37,426 nucleotides of DNA, from positions 1 to 37,426 of the forward strand of contig JAHLFG010000036.1 in NCBI GenBank assembly GCA_018883895.1, in the 5' to 3' direction. The stretch comes from Candidatus Anaerobiospirillum merdipullorum (GTDB lineage Bacteria; Pseudomonadota; Gammaproteobacteria; Enterobacterales; Succinivibrionaceae). The notes under the pieces were generated by a model. That model saw only the letters and a list, made by a program, of their open reading frames with translations, ran no database searches and was not told the DNA's origin. Positions 1 to 7,793 of this stretch are shown here, piece by piece. Both the position numbers and the translations under genes were made by a program. The stretch's first letter is position 1, and each line of letters opens with the position of its first letter.

Positions 1-37
1 GATTAACAATCCATAATCCACGATATAGACTTTAAGC

Positions 38-70
38 TTACCGCAGACCAATGAAAATGCTCTGCGGTAA
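38..70. repeat. 10-bp inverted repeat beyond gntR
   Basis: TTACCGCAGA (38-47) and TCTGCGGTAA (61-70) are perfect 10-bp arms around a 13-nt loop. The hairpin lies downstream of gntR, which reads leftward. There is no clear T-run on either side, so it may be a transcript-stabilising hairpin or a weak terminator rather than a classical one. Confidence 0.4.
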
Positions 71-85
71 ACTGCACTTTTGCTT

Positions 86-114
86 AAAGGTAAGGGCATC
101 GCATAAAGCTGCCC
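86..114 (-). terminator. Possible terminator of gntR
   Basis: Read on the minus strand just after the gntR stop, GGGCA (114-110) pairs with TGCCC (98-94) across an 11-nt loop and is followed by TTACCTTT. The stem is only 5 bp and the T-tract is interrupted, so this is a weak candidate. Confidence 0.25.
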
Positions 115-121
115 CTGCTCC

Positions 122-1264
122 TTAGCTTACGCGCTCAACTCCATTGGCATCTGCAGTGCCATCTTCCGCTACATTATCAAAACAGATCTCAGGCAAATTT
201 TGCGCGCCTAACAGTTGGGCATTTTCTGTTGCCTGTTGTTGCAACAATTTAAGTTCTAAGGAGGTCACACTCTGCCCTGCAGTAATGGCATAAGGAAGCA
301 CTAAACGCTCGCTTACATTTTCGTGCTCTGTCAGATCATTGATAATCATTTGCGCAGCACAACGCCCGATTTTATAGCGCGGAGTTAGTACCGAACATAA
401 ACGCGGGGAAGTGGCAGCGCCGATGTTCAAGCCGTTGTAACCGAGCACCGAGATGGTATCAGGGATCTTAATGCCGCGCTCCTGACAGACTAGTAAGGCA
501 CCCACGGCAATATCATCATTAGTCGCCAGCACCGCATCGATATCCGGATGTTGCTGTAAACCTTCATTCATCAGTTCACGCGCCAAAGTAAAGTTAGAGC
601 GCAGTGCACTATCGAGCGCAAAGGGCTGATAACCAAATTCTCGCATAGCGCGTTCATAACCACTTTGACGCTGCATGGTACGGATATCAAGGCGCACCCC
701 TAAGTAGATGGGAAGTTTGCGCCCGGCCATGAGCAAAGCCTTAGTACAACGGTACATCACATCGCTGTGATCTAAGCCTACGGCATATTGTAGCGGCTTT
801 TTAGGAATACTCATAATCTCCACGCAGGGAATGGCCATAGAGTGAATACGCCGCATCGAGAGTTCACTATGTAAGGGCTCAGTTAAAATCAGGCCATCAA
901 CGCCATATGACAGTAGTTCTGCGATTTCTCGCTCTTCATACTTAAGATCATAGCCCGAGTGGGTAATCAGGACCGTATAGCCATATTTTATCGCCTCATC
1001 TTCCACCCCGCGAATGACGTCGGCAAAGACCATATTGGAAAAAGAAGGGATAATTATGCCAATGGCTTTAGAAGCCGATTGTGAAAGCATCGAAGGAACG
1101 CGACTGGGGACAAAACCAAGTTCATCTACGGCCTGCCGAATCTTTTCTCCGGTTGATTTGGCGACGCTATCTGGATTTTTAAAATAGCGCGATACCGTCA
1201 TCTTGGTAACGCCAATGCGCAAAGCGATGTCCTGCATCGTAACTCGCGCCTTCTTTAAACTCAT
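122..1264 (-). CDS. gntR: LacI-family gluconate repressor GntR
   Basis: 380-residue LacI-family repressor that would control gluconate uptake and catabolism. The N-terminal helix-turn-helix is clear at residues 10-29 (MQDIALRIGVTKMTVSRYF), followed by the usual hinge and a periplasmic-binding-like effector domain (about 65-340). The C-terminal 40 residues or so go beyond the usual family length (about 330-340) and look non-conserved. The start ATG at 1264 has a ribosome site (AGGAATGAGG) just upstream. It lies downstream of the gluconate permease on the same strand, and matching GntR-type operators sit at 3140-3169. The assignment as GntR rests on domain, context and operator; direct demonstration of gluconate binding is not possible from sequence. 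Confidence 0.88.
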   Translation of the reverse strand: MSLKKARVTMQDIALRIGVTKMTVSRYFKNPDSVAKSTGEKIRQAVDELGFVPSRVPSMLSQSASKAIGIIIPSFSNMVFADVIRGVEDEAIKYGYTVLITHSGYDLKYEEREIAELLSYGVDGLILTEPLHSELSMRRIHSMAIPCVEIMSIPKKPLQYAVGLDHSDVMYRCTKALLMAGRKLPIYLGVRLDIRTMQRQSGYERAMREFGYQPFALDSALRSNFTLARELMNEGLQQHPDIDAVLATNDDIAVGALLVCQERGIKIPDTISVLGYNGLNIGAATSPRLCSVLTPRYKIGRCAAQMIINDLTEHENVSERLVLPYAITAGQSVTSLELKLLQQQATENAQLLGAQNLPEICFDNVAEDGTADANGVERVS

Positions 1265-1696
1265 GGCCTCATTCCTATACCCAACAAAGTCAGCTGGCTA
1301 TTATAAAAGATTTGTTTAGCCTAAACTAGTTATCGCTAAGAGACAAAAACCCCCCTACCCCTGCCCGAAACTGAAGGACAACCTGCGTGTTGCGCGCAGC
1401 TTATTTTTCCTTCATAGTGCACAGGAGTTCTACCCTGCTGTGAGCCTTAAATGTGCTTACTTTAGCTGGCGGCTCTTTTACCATCTCACAGCCTTAAATG
1501 ACCTTATCTGGCTTAACTTTAAGTAATGTGTTAATTAGGCTATAAAAGTTTTTCCTTATCTTTTTTCTGCGCTATCAAAAACCTTTAAGGGTTCTTGATT
1601 GCCTTGCTAATACTTACCTTGCCGGACTGCTCTACAAAAGAGGAAGCGGTGTGGCGCCCCCTCTTTTATTCGTAGGACATTAGTGAGGACTAATTT
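1265..1696. other. 432-bp spacer between gntR and the permease gene
   Basis: I see no gene here. The spacer holds the likely terminator of the permease gene (1636-1667), an odd-length palindrome GTTTAGCCTAAAC at 1314-1326 just upstream of gntR that could be an operator, and an inverted repeat CTGTGAG (1438-1444) / CTCACAG (1485-1491). The 11-base string AGCCTTAAATG occurs twice, just after each inverted-repeat region (near 1443 and 1490). The length suggests gntR has its own promoter in this stretch. Confidence 0.5.
1636..1667 (-). terminator. Terminator after the gluconate permease gene
   Basis: Perfect 8-bp arms AAAAGAGG / CCTCTTTT enclose a GC-rich 16-nt loop, 30 bp after the permease stop. 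The A/T-ended arms make the structure look functional in either direction. Confidence 0.55.
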
Positions 1697-3073
1697 TTAA
1701 AAAATCACATACAGGATGCAGCTAAACAAGAAACCAATAGTACCCAATAAGGTCTCCAATACGGTCCAGGTACGGAGGGTTAATTTCTCATCAAGGTTGA
1801 AGAGACCTTTAACCAACCAGAAACCGGAGTCATTGAAGTGCGAGCACACAATGGAGCCGCCGGAAATTGCGGCCACGATGGCGCACAAATCAATGGCGTT
1901 TAAATCCGGTGAAGTCTGCACAATCGGGGCAATCAATGCCGCGGCAGTAGTCAGCGCCACGGTGGCCGAACCTTGCGCAATACGCAGGCAAGCTGCGATG
2001 ATAAAGGCCGCTAAGATGACCGGAATACCCAAATTGTTTAAGGTAGACGCTAAAGCATCACCAATACCGGAGGAGCGCAAAATACCACCGAACATACCAC
2101 CGGCACCGGTAACCAAAATCACCGAGCACACCGGACCTAAAGCATGCTCGCACAGATCGTTGAGCTTCTTGCCACCAAAAGGCTTGCAGAAGATGAGCAC
2201 GCTTAATAATAAAGTGATGAGCAAGGCAATCGGGGTCTGACCAATCAGCATGAGGAAGGAACAGACGGCATTATCCTTGGGCAGTACACCGGCAGCCTGC
2301 AGCGTAAAAATACCGGTGTTGACGAAAATAAGGAGCATCGGGGTTAAAAGTACGCTCAGCACCGTGCTAAACTTCGGCGGATTGAGGTGCTTCTTTTCAT
2401 CTTCAGCATCCTTGAAGAGATCAGGCACCGCAATATTCCACTTCTTTGAGCACCACACACCGAAGAGATAACCGCCAAGGTACCAGGTCGGAAGACCAAT
2501 GACTAAGCCGGTAAGCACCAGATAGCCGATGTTAGCCCCTAAGATACCGCCGGCGGCAACTGGACCTGGATGAGGCGGCAAGAAGGCATGCATGACCGAG
2601 AAGGCCGCCACAGAAGGCAGTGCATAGAGCAATAAGGAACCACCCAAGCGCTTGGCCACCGATAAAATTACCGGTAACATCACCACCAAGCCTGCGTCAA
2701 AGAAGATCGGAAAGCCAAAGAGTAAGGAAGCAATACCCAAGGCCAGCGCAGCTCTTTTACGCCCCAAGACTTGAATTAGCGTGTCGGCCAAAGTTTGCGC
2801 ACCACCGGAGTACTCTAAGATCTTACCAATCATCGCACCTAGGCCGACCAAGATAGCAACGGATGCTAAGGTGCCGCCAAAGCCGGAGAGCATGGTCGGA
2901 ACGACATTAACGAGGTCAATGCCGGTAGCGAGGGCCGTAAGAAAGCTCACTAAGATTAAAGAAGCAAAGGCATGCACCTTGAACTTCATTATGAGCAACA
3001 GCAGCAGTGCAATGGCAACTGCAGCTACGCTCAACAAGTAGCCTGCGGATGCAGCCTGAACAGTCTGTTCCAT
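1697..3073 (-). CDS. GntP-family gluconate:proton symporter
   Basis: 458-residue integral inner-membrane permease of the gluconate:H+ symporter (GntP/GntT/GntU) family, taking up D-gluconate or a related aldonate. The protein is almost wholly hydrophobic with about 12-14 membrane segments. Family-like stretches include PHPGPVAAGGILGANIG (about residues 167-183) and GQTPIALLI. The hydrophilic insert near residues 215-235 (DAEDEKKHLNPPKF) is a cytoplasmic loop. The ATG at 3073 is preceded by GAGGAAA. It diverges from gntK, and the shared control region holds GntR and CRP sites, so repression by GntR and activation by CRP are likely. I cannot say which paralogue (GntT, GntU or GntP) it corresponds to. 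Confidence 0.9.
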   Translation of the reverse strand: MEQTVQAASAGYLLSVAAVAIALLLLLIMKFKVHAFASLILVSFLTALATGIDLVNVVPTMLSGFGGTLASVAILVGLGAMIGKILEYSGGAQTLADTLIQVLGRKRAALALGIASLLFGFPIFFDAGLVVMLPVILSVAKRLGGSLLLYALPSVAAFSVMHAFLPPHPGPVAAGGILGANIGYLVLTGLVIGLPTWYLGGYLFGVWCSKKWNIAVPDLFKDAEDEKKHLNPPKFSTVLSVLLTPMLLIFVNTGIFTLQAAGVLPKDNAVCSFLMLIGQTPIALLITLLLSVLIFCKPFGGKKLNDLCEHALGPVCSVILVTGAGGMFGGILRSSGIGDALASTLNNLGIPVILAAFIIAACLRIAQGSATVALTTAAALIAPIVQTSPDLNAIDLCAIVAAISGGSIVCSHFNDSGFWLVKGLFNLDEKLTLRTWTVLETLLGTIGFLFSCILYVIF

Positions 3074-3118
3074 AAAATTTCCTCAAAAAACAATAATGCT
3101 TATCAGTCCAACAAGGCT

Positions 3119-3134
3119 CGTGATAAAAATCACA
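3119..3134. promoter_or_regulatory. Candidate CRP binding site
   Basis: CGTGATAAAAATCACA has the TGTGA-N6-TCACA layout of a CRP site with one mismatch in the left half. It sits between the divergent permease and gntK genes. In E. coli gntT and gntKU are CRP-activated and GntR-repressed, so the arrangement is consistent. Confidence 0.6.
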
Positions 3135-3139
3135 AAACC

Positions 3140-3155
3140 ATGTTATGGGTAACAT
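3140..3155. promoter_or_regulatory. gntR operator: GntR operator 1
   Basis: ATGTTATGGGTAACAT is a perfect ATGTTA-N4-TAACAT palindrome, identical in form to the E. coli GntR operator. It overlaps operator 2 by two bases (3154-3155), giving a 14-bp centre-to-centre spacing. Confidence 0.8.
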
Positions 3156-3169
3156 GATATCGGTAACAT
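3154..3169. promoter_or_regulatory. gntR operator: GntR operator 2, abutting operator 1
   Basis: ATGATATCGGTAACAT matches the GntR palindrome with one mismatch in the left arm. A likely gntK -10 element (TATAAAT, 3177-3183) follows, and a 17-bp spacing puts the -35 (ATGATA, 3154-3159) inside this operator, so repressor binding would block gntK transcription. A further half-palindrome TAACATTTGTTA (3164-3175) extends the site. Confidence 0.65.
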
Positions 3170-3279
3170 TTGTTAATATAAATAGCGAAGACTGGCTTTT
3201 TCTTAAATTTGAGATCAAGATCAGGTTTATGAAAAGTGAAGCTGATAGTAAAGAATTTTTACTCATTTACGGAGGAAAG

Positions 3280-3804
3280 ATGACTAAGAAATGCGTAATC
3301 GTGATGGGGGTGTGCGGCTCGGGTAAGACCTCGGTAGGCTTGGCCTTAGCCAGTCATTTCAACTGCCGTTTTGTGGATGGCGATGATCTGCATCCGCGCG
3401 CCAATATCGACAAAATGGCCTCAGGACAGCCGCTTAATGACGAAGATCGTGAGCCGTGGCTTACTCGCATTAACGATGTGGTTTATTCCTTAAAAATGCG
3501 CTCGGCAGCCGGTGTCATTGTCTGCTCGGCCCTAAAGAAGAAATACCGCGACCATATTCGCCAGGGTAATGACAATGTATGTTTCCTGCATCTGTATGGC
3601 TCTTTTGACACCATTATTGAGCGCATGCATAAAAGAAGCGGCCATTACATGAAAGAAGACATGGTCAAGAGTCAATTTGACACTTTACAATTCCCCGGCG
3701 ATGACGAAAAAGACGTGATCAATGTAGATATTACCCCATCTTTAGACGAGGTCATTGCTACTTCAATTAAAGCAGTAGAGGAGTTAGAAAAGGATGTTAA
3801 ATAA
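3280..3804 (+). CDS. gntK: Gluconokinase GntK
   Basis: 174-residue gluconokinase, phosphorylating gluconate to 6-phosphogluconate with ATP in the cytoplasm. The P-loop is GVCGSGKT at residues 10-17 and the family signature FVDGDDLHP follows at 31-39, with the DEDREPWL segment at about 54-61. Length matches the family (about 175). The frame stays open upstream to 3145, but the ATG at 3280 is chosen because GGAGG (3271-3275) precedes it and the family N-terminus aligns there. The last 11 bases overlap edd, implying translational coupling. Control is probably by GntR and CRP through 3119-3169. Confidence 0.95.
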   Translation: MTKKCVIVMGVCGSGKTSVGLALASHFNCRFVDGDDLHPRANIDKMASGQPLNDEDREPWLTRINDVVYSLKMRSAAGVIVCSALKKKYRDHIRQGNDNVCFLHLYGSFDTIIERMHKRSGHYMKEDMVKSQFDTLQFPGDDEKDVINVDITPSLDEVIATSIKAVEELEKDVK

Positions 3805-5590
3805 AGTAGTACAGCAGGTCACGGAGCGCATTATCAAGCGCTCGGAAGCAACCCGTGCCCAATATATGCAGATGATGCATGAGCAAGAGCAATTAGTGCG
3901 TGATCGCAATATGCTAACCTGCTCCAACTTAGCCCACGTCTCTGCCGGCAATAGGGGTGAAGATCAGAGCACTATCATCAGTGGCAAAGGCCCGTTAGTG
4001 GGCATTATCTCCGCTTACAATGATATGCTCTCTGCTCACTGCCCATTTAAGGTCTACCCTGACGAAATTAAGGCTACCGTACGGGGCGAAGGTGCTGCCG
4101 CCTTAGTGGCAAGTGGAGTGCCGGCGATGTGTGACGGCGTGACCCAAGGACAGCCTGGCATGGATATGTCTTTGTTCTCACGCGATATTATTGCCCAAGG
4201 TGTCGCCGTAGGTCTGAGCCACAATGTCTTTGATGCCACTTTACTTTTGGGCATCTGCGATAAGATTGCCCCGGGTTTGGTCATGGGAGCGGCCGCCTTT
4301 GGTCATCTGCCGACCGCCTTTGTCCCGGCAGGTCCGATGAGCACCGGCATCTCCAATGAAGAAAAGACCGCTGTGCGTCAGCAATATGCCGCCGGCAAGC
4401 TCGATAAGCAGGCCCTGCAACAAATGGAGTGCCAGTCTTATCACGATCAGGGCACCTGCACTTTCTATGGTACTGCCAATACCAATCAGCTTGTGCTCGA
4501 GGCCATGGGCCTCATGCTCCCAGGTTCGGCTTTTGTGCCGCCTTATGATCCGCGCCGGAAACTCTTAACGGCCGAAATTGCCAAGCGTATTGTCAAACTG
4601 ACCCACTTAGGTGACAAGTATCGTCCACTGTATCAAGTCCTGGACGTCAAGAACTTTGTCAACGGCATTGTGGCCTGGCTGGCCTCGGGCGGTAGTACCA
4701 ATCATACGCTCCACATCATCGCCATGGCGCGCGCTGCCGGGATCATCATCACATGGCAAGATTTCAGTGAATTGTCCGAAGCGGTGCCGCTTTTAGTGAG
4801 CATTTATCCTAATGCCAAACCGGATATTAATGCCCTGCAAGCCGCAGGCGGCGTACCTGTACTGCTCAATGCCCTACACAAGCGTGGGCTGGTACACGAG
4901 GATGTATTAACCTGCGTGGGTACTTTTGCCGATCAGTTGACCACTCCAATCTTAGAAGATGGCAAATTAGTCTTTGTGCCGTGTGGGGAAAGCAAAGATC
5001 CGTCTGTCCTTATTTCAGGAGATGGTTGCTTTAAAGAGCACGGTGGCATCAAGGTGCTCGATGGCAACCTCGGCCGTAGTGTTATTAAGATCTCGGCAGT
5101 GGCTCCGGAGCATCATCATGTCAAGGCCAAGGCCCGCGTCTTTGACTCGCAACACGATGTCGAAAAAGCTTACAAAGAAGGCAAGCTCAATGAAGATGCA
5201 GTGATCGTGGTCCGCTTTGCCGGTCCCGCAGCGGCCGGTATGCCGGAACTGCATAAGCTGATGCCCGTTCTTGGTAATCTGCAAAAGGCAGGCTATCACG
5301 TCGCCCTGCTCACTGACGGCAGACTATCCGGCGCTTCAGGCAAAATCCCTTCGGCACTACATGTCTGCCCCGAGGCCTTACGCGGAGGTCCGCTGGCCTA
5401 TCTGCGTGATGGCGATCTGATTGATTTTGATGCCGACAACGGCACCATTAATTGCCTGACCTCATGGGAAGGTCGTGAGCCTGCTAAGCTTGATACCGAA
5501 AGTTTAGAGCAAACCTATGGCAGATACTTGTTCAAGGCCTGCCGTAAGACCGTCTCCACTGCTGAAGAAGGTGCTACCTTCTTGTTTTAG
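3794..5590 (+). CDS. edd: Phosphogluconate dehydratase Edd
   Basis: 598-residue dehydratase of the IlvD/Edd family, converting 6-phosphogluconate to 2-keto-3-deoxy-6-phosphogluconate, the first committed step of the Entner-Doudoroff pathway. Cluster-ligand regions are visible: CDGVTQGQPGMD (residues 113-124), CDKIAPG (155-161) and the cysteine-bearing MECQSYHDQGTCTFYGTANT region near 211-230, consistent with an oxygen-labile [4Fe-4S] site. Length matches the family (about 600). The ATG at 3794 lies within the gntK end and follows a purine-rich AGGAGTTAG stretch. A strong terminator follows at 5625, so eda is not part of this transcript; no KDPG aldolase gene is in the window. Confidence 0.95.
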   Translation: MLNKVVQQVTERIIKRSEATRAQYMQMMHEQEQLVRDRNMLTCSNLAHVSAGNRGEDQSTIISGKGPLVGIISAYNDMLSAHCPFKVYPDEIKATVRGEGAAALVASGVPAMCDGVTQGQPGMDMSLFSRDIIAQGVAVGLSHNVFDATLLLGICDKIAPGLVMGAAAFGHLPTAFVPAGPMSTGISNEEKTAVRQQYAAGKLDKQALQQMECQSYHDQGTCTFYGTANTNQLVLEAMGLMLPGSAFVPPYDPRRKLLTAEIAKRIVKLTHLGDKYRPLYQVLDVKNFVNGIVAWLASGGSTNHTLHIIAMARAAGIIITWQDFSELSEAVPLLVSIYPNAKPDINALQAAGGVPVLLNALHKRGLVHEDVLTCVGTFADQLTTPILEDGKLVFVPCGESKDPSVLISGDGCFKEHGGIKVLDGNLGRSVIKISAVAPEHHHVKAKARVFDSQHDVEKAYKEGKLNEDAVIVVRFAGPAAAGMPELHKLMPVLGNLQKAGYHVALLTDGRLSGASGKIPSALHVCPEALRGGPLAYLRDGDLIDFDADNGTINCLTSWEGREPAKLDTESLEQTYGRYLFKACRKTVSTAEEGATFLF

Positions 5591-5624
5591 ACTGTAAACA
5601 AGGTCTAAATTTAGCAATATCCAC

Positions 5625-5647
5625 AACCGGCCTTGAGCCGGTTTTTT
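5625..5647 (+). terminator. Rho-independent terminator of gntK-edd
   Basis: AACCGGC (5625-5631) pairs with GCCGGTT (5637-5643) over a 5-nt loop and runs into six T residues (5642-5647). Confidence 0.85.
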
Positions 5648-5762
5648 GTTGGCACGTCTCAATTCACGCGCTTAAAGCTAACTTTAGTCAAAAGGTAGCC
5701 ACAAAGCCTAAGACCAACATGAATCTGAGTTAATGTCTTGATATTTGGAGGAGAAAAAGGAG

Positions 5763-5838
5763 TGGTGGCCAGAGACGGAATCGAACCGCCGACACGGGGA
5801 TTTTCAATCCCCTGCTCTACCGACTGAGCTATCTGGCC
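5763..5838 (-). tRNA. tRNA-Phe (GAA)
   Basis: A 76-nt cloverleaf on the minus strand with acceptor GGCCAGA paired to TCTGGCC, D-arm sequence AGCTCAGTCGGTAGAGC, anticodon stem GGGGA/TCCCC around the loop TTGAAAA (anticodon GAA), T-loop GGTTCGATTCC, discriminator A and an encoded CCA end. The acceptor is GGCCAGA where E. coli has GCCCGGA. It is a single gene, not part of a cluster here. Confidence 0.95.
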
Positions 5839-5853
5839 TCAGCGACGGGCGCT

Positions 5854-5882
5854 ATTAAATCAAAATCATCGCATGCTGTCAA
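5854..5882 (-). promoter_or_regulatory. Promoter of tRNA-Phe with GC-rich discriminator
   Basis: On the minus strand a perfect -35 TTGACA (5882-5877) and a -10 TTTAAT (5859-5854) are separated by exactly 17 bp. The -10 is followed by AGCGCCCG, a GC-rich discriminator of the type seen at stringently controlled stable-RNA promoters. An AT-rich tract upstream (about 5883-5910) resembles an UP element. Confidence 0.8.
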
Positions 5883-6051
5883 ATAAATTTTTTAAAAATT
5901 TTATAACATTTTGTTTTATAAATTAATTTAATTATGATTAAGCCTCGCTCCTGCCGCCCTGATAGAGGGAGTGCTATTTACCACCATAAAAAGCTTCTAC
6001 AATAATTGCCATGAGCATTAACATCAGCACCTGCGATTAAGCGAGGACTCT

Positions 6052-7722
6052 ATGCAGCAGCAATGGTGGCATGGCAAAACCGCCTATCAGATTTATCCCA
6101 AATCCTTTTACGACAGCAATGGCGATGGCATTGGCGATATTAAAGGCATTATCGCCAAATTGCCCTATCTGCATGCGCTCGGCATTGAGATCTTATGGAT
6201 CTCACCCATTTATAAATCGCCCTTTGTCGATAATGGTTACGATATTGCCGACTATCAGGCCATTGATCCGACCTTTGGCACCATGGAAGATTTTGATGAA
6301 CTCTTAGCGCGCGCTAAGGAGCTGGGGATTGCCATCATCATGGACTTGGTGGTCAATCACTGCTCGAGTGAACATGAATGGTTTAAGCGTGCCTGTGCCA
6401 ATCCACACGGTGAAGAAGCCTCGTATTTCTATTTTCGTGAAGGTGTGGATGGCCACGCGCCCAATAATCTGCGCGCCAACTTTGGCGGTAGCGTTTGGGA
6501 TAAGGTTCCGGGGCAGGACAATCTCTATTATTGCCACTTCTTTGCCAAAGAGCAGCCCGATCTGAATTGGTTTAATCCCAAGTTAAGACAGAAAATCTAT
6601 CAGATGATTAATTGGTGGCTAGATAAGGGCGTGGCCGGTTTTCGCATCGATGCCATTATGTCCATTGGTAAAGATCCCACCTTCCCCAATTACACCCCCG
6701 ATGCACTAGGCGATGGCATGTGCGCCTGTGGGGCGATGAACGCGCAGTGTAATGATGTGGCCACCCGTTTCCTGCAAGAAATGCAAGCGACAGTCTTCCG
6801 TCCGCGTAGGGCCTTTACCGTAGGTGAGGTCTTTAGCCTGCAAGAGGATAACTTAGCTGACTTTATTGGCGATGAAGGCAATTTTTCCACCATTTTTGAC
6901 TTTGGCCCGCGCCAGTGCGTATGCAATCATTGTGCTTACTATGCCTATGACAAACTCACCATTGCCCAATATCGCGCCGCATTATTTAAGTCCCAGCGCC
7001 AAGCTGCCCACTGCGGTTTTATCGCTCCGGTAATTGAAAATCATGATGAGCCGCGTGGTGTTTCCTGTTATTTGCCGCCCATGTGGCACAATGCCGCCGG
7101 GGCTAAGGCTTTGGGCACCATTATCATGCTCTTGCGCGGTATTCCCTTTATCTATCAGGGACAGGAGCTTGGCATGCTCAATGTGCAATTTAACAGTATT
7201 GATGAGTTCAACGATCTGCAAAGTGTCGAAGAATATCGCCGTTGCCTGCAACATGGTTTAAGTAAAACCGAAGCCCTTGCGGTCTTAAACGCACAGGCAC
7301 GCGATCACGCTCGCACCCCAATGCCGTGGACTGGCGGGGCACAGGCAGGCTTTACCTTAGGCCAACCGTGGATGCGCTTGCAACAAGATTACCCTCAGGT
7401 AAATGTGGCGGCGCAAGATAAAGATCCTAATTCGGTCCTACAGCACTATCGACGTTTAGTAGCGCTGAAAAAAGAACCGTCCTTACAGCAGCTTTTAACC
7501 TACGGCAGTTGTGAGGAAGTAGACACCCCTTATGAAGCAGTGATCTGCTATCGGCGCACCTTAGATAGCCAAATACTTTATGTGGCAGCCAATTTTGGCG
7601 AGTGGGATGCAACGCTTCATTTACCCGGCGCCCGCACCATGAGCCTTTCTACCGGTAAGGTGCAATTGCAAGGGGATAAATTACATTTAGACCCCGGCAG
7701 TAGCGCCGTGATTGTCGGCTAA
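6052..7722 (+). CDS. GH13 alpha-glucosidase (oligo-1,6-/glucan 1,6-glucosidase type)
   Basis: 556-residue cytoplasmic alpha-glucosidase of glycoside hydrolase family 13, resembling oligo-1,6-glucosidases and DexB-type enzymes acting on short alpha-glucans. It opens with the calcium-loop segment DSNGDGIGD (residues 21-29). The catalytic triad can be placed: nucleophile Asp200 in GFRIDAI, acid/base Glu259 in VGEV, and Asp332 in ENHDEPR. The VVNH motif of region I is at 100-103. A small beta-domain forms the last 80 residues or so. No signal peptide is present. The ATG at 6052 follows GCGAGGA. No partner transporter is adjacent, so the natural substrate (isomaltose, trehalose-6-phosphate or other) is open; a terminator follows at 7765. 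Confidence 0.88.
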   Translation: MQQQWWHGKTAYQIYPKSFYDSNGDGIGDIKGIIAKLPYLHALGIEILWISPIYKSPFVDNGYDIADYQAIDPTFGTMEDFDELLARAKELGIAIIMDLVVNHCSSEHEWFKRACANPHGEEASYFYFREGVDGHAPNNLRANFGGSVWDKVPGQDNLYYCHFFAKEQPDLNWFNPKLRQKIYQMINWWLDKGVAGFRIDAIMSIGKDPTFPNYTPDALGDGMCACGAMNAQCNDVATRFLQEMQATVFRPRRAFTVGEVFSLQEDNLADFIGDEGNFSTIFDFGPRQCVCNHCAYYAYDKLTIAQYRAALFKSQRQAAHCGFIAPVIENHDEPRGVSCYLPPMWHNAAGAKALGTIIMLLRGIPFIYQGQELGMLNVQFNSIDEFNDLQSVEEYRRCLQHGLSKTEALAVLNAQARDHARTPMPWTGGAQAGFTLGQPWMRLQQDYPQVNVAAQDKDPNSVLQHYRRLVALKKEPSLQQLLTYGSCEEVDTPYEAVICYRRTLDSQILYVAANFGEWDATLHLPGARTMSLSTGKVQLQGDKLHLDPGSSAVIVG

Positions 7723-7764
7723 AAATAAGGCCCCCACCTTTCTTGATTTTATGGGTTGATAATG

Positions 7765-7793
7765 GCCCTGGATTTGTCCCAGGGCTTATTATT
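7765..7793 (+). terminator. Terminator after the alpha-glucosidase gene
   Basis: GCCCTGG (7765-7771) and CCAGGGC (7779-7785) form a perfect 7-bp stem with a 7-nt loop, followed by TTATTATT. It also lies between the convergent alpha-glucosidase and transposase genes, so it may stop both. Confidence 0.65.

Larger units (their letters stand above)
5591..6051. other. Spacer between edd and the alpha-glucosidase gene
   Basis: This spacer contains the edd terminator (5625-5647), the tRNA-Phe gene on the minus strand (5763-5838) with its promoter (5854-5882), and an AT-rich stretch (about 5881-5940) that could be an upstream promoter element. A weak -10-like TACAAT (5998-6003) lies in front of the alpha-glucosidase gene without a good -35. 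I see no protein-coding gene. Confidence 0.6.

Noticed and set aside
1716-3041. Several plus-strand open frames opposite the gluconate permease
   Set aside because: They are antisense to a clear membrane-protein gene, have no family resemblance and lack ribosome sites.
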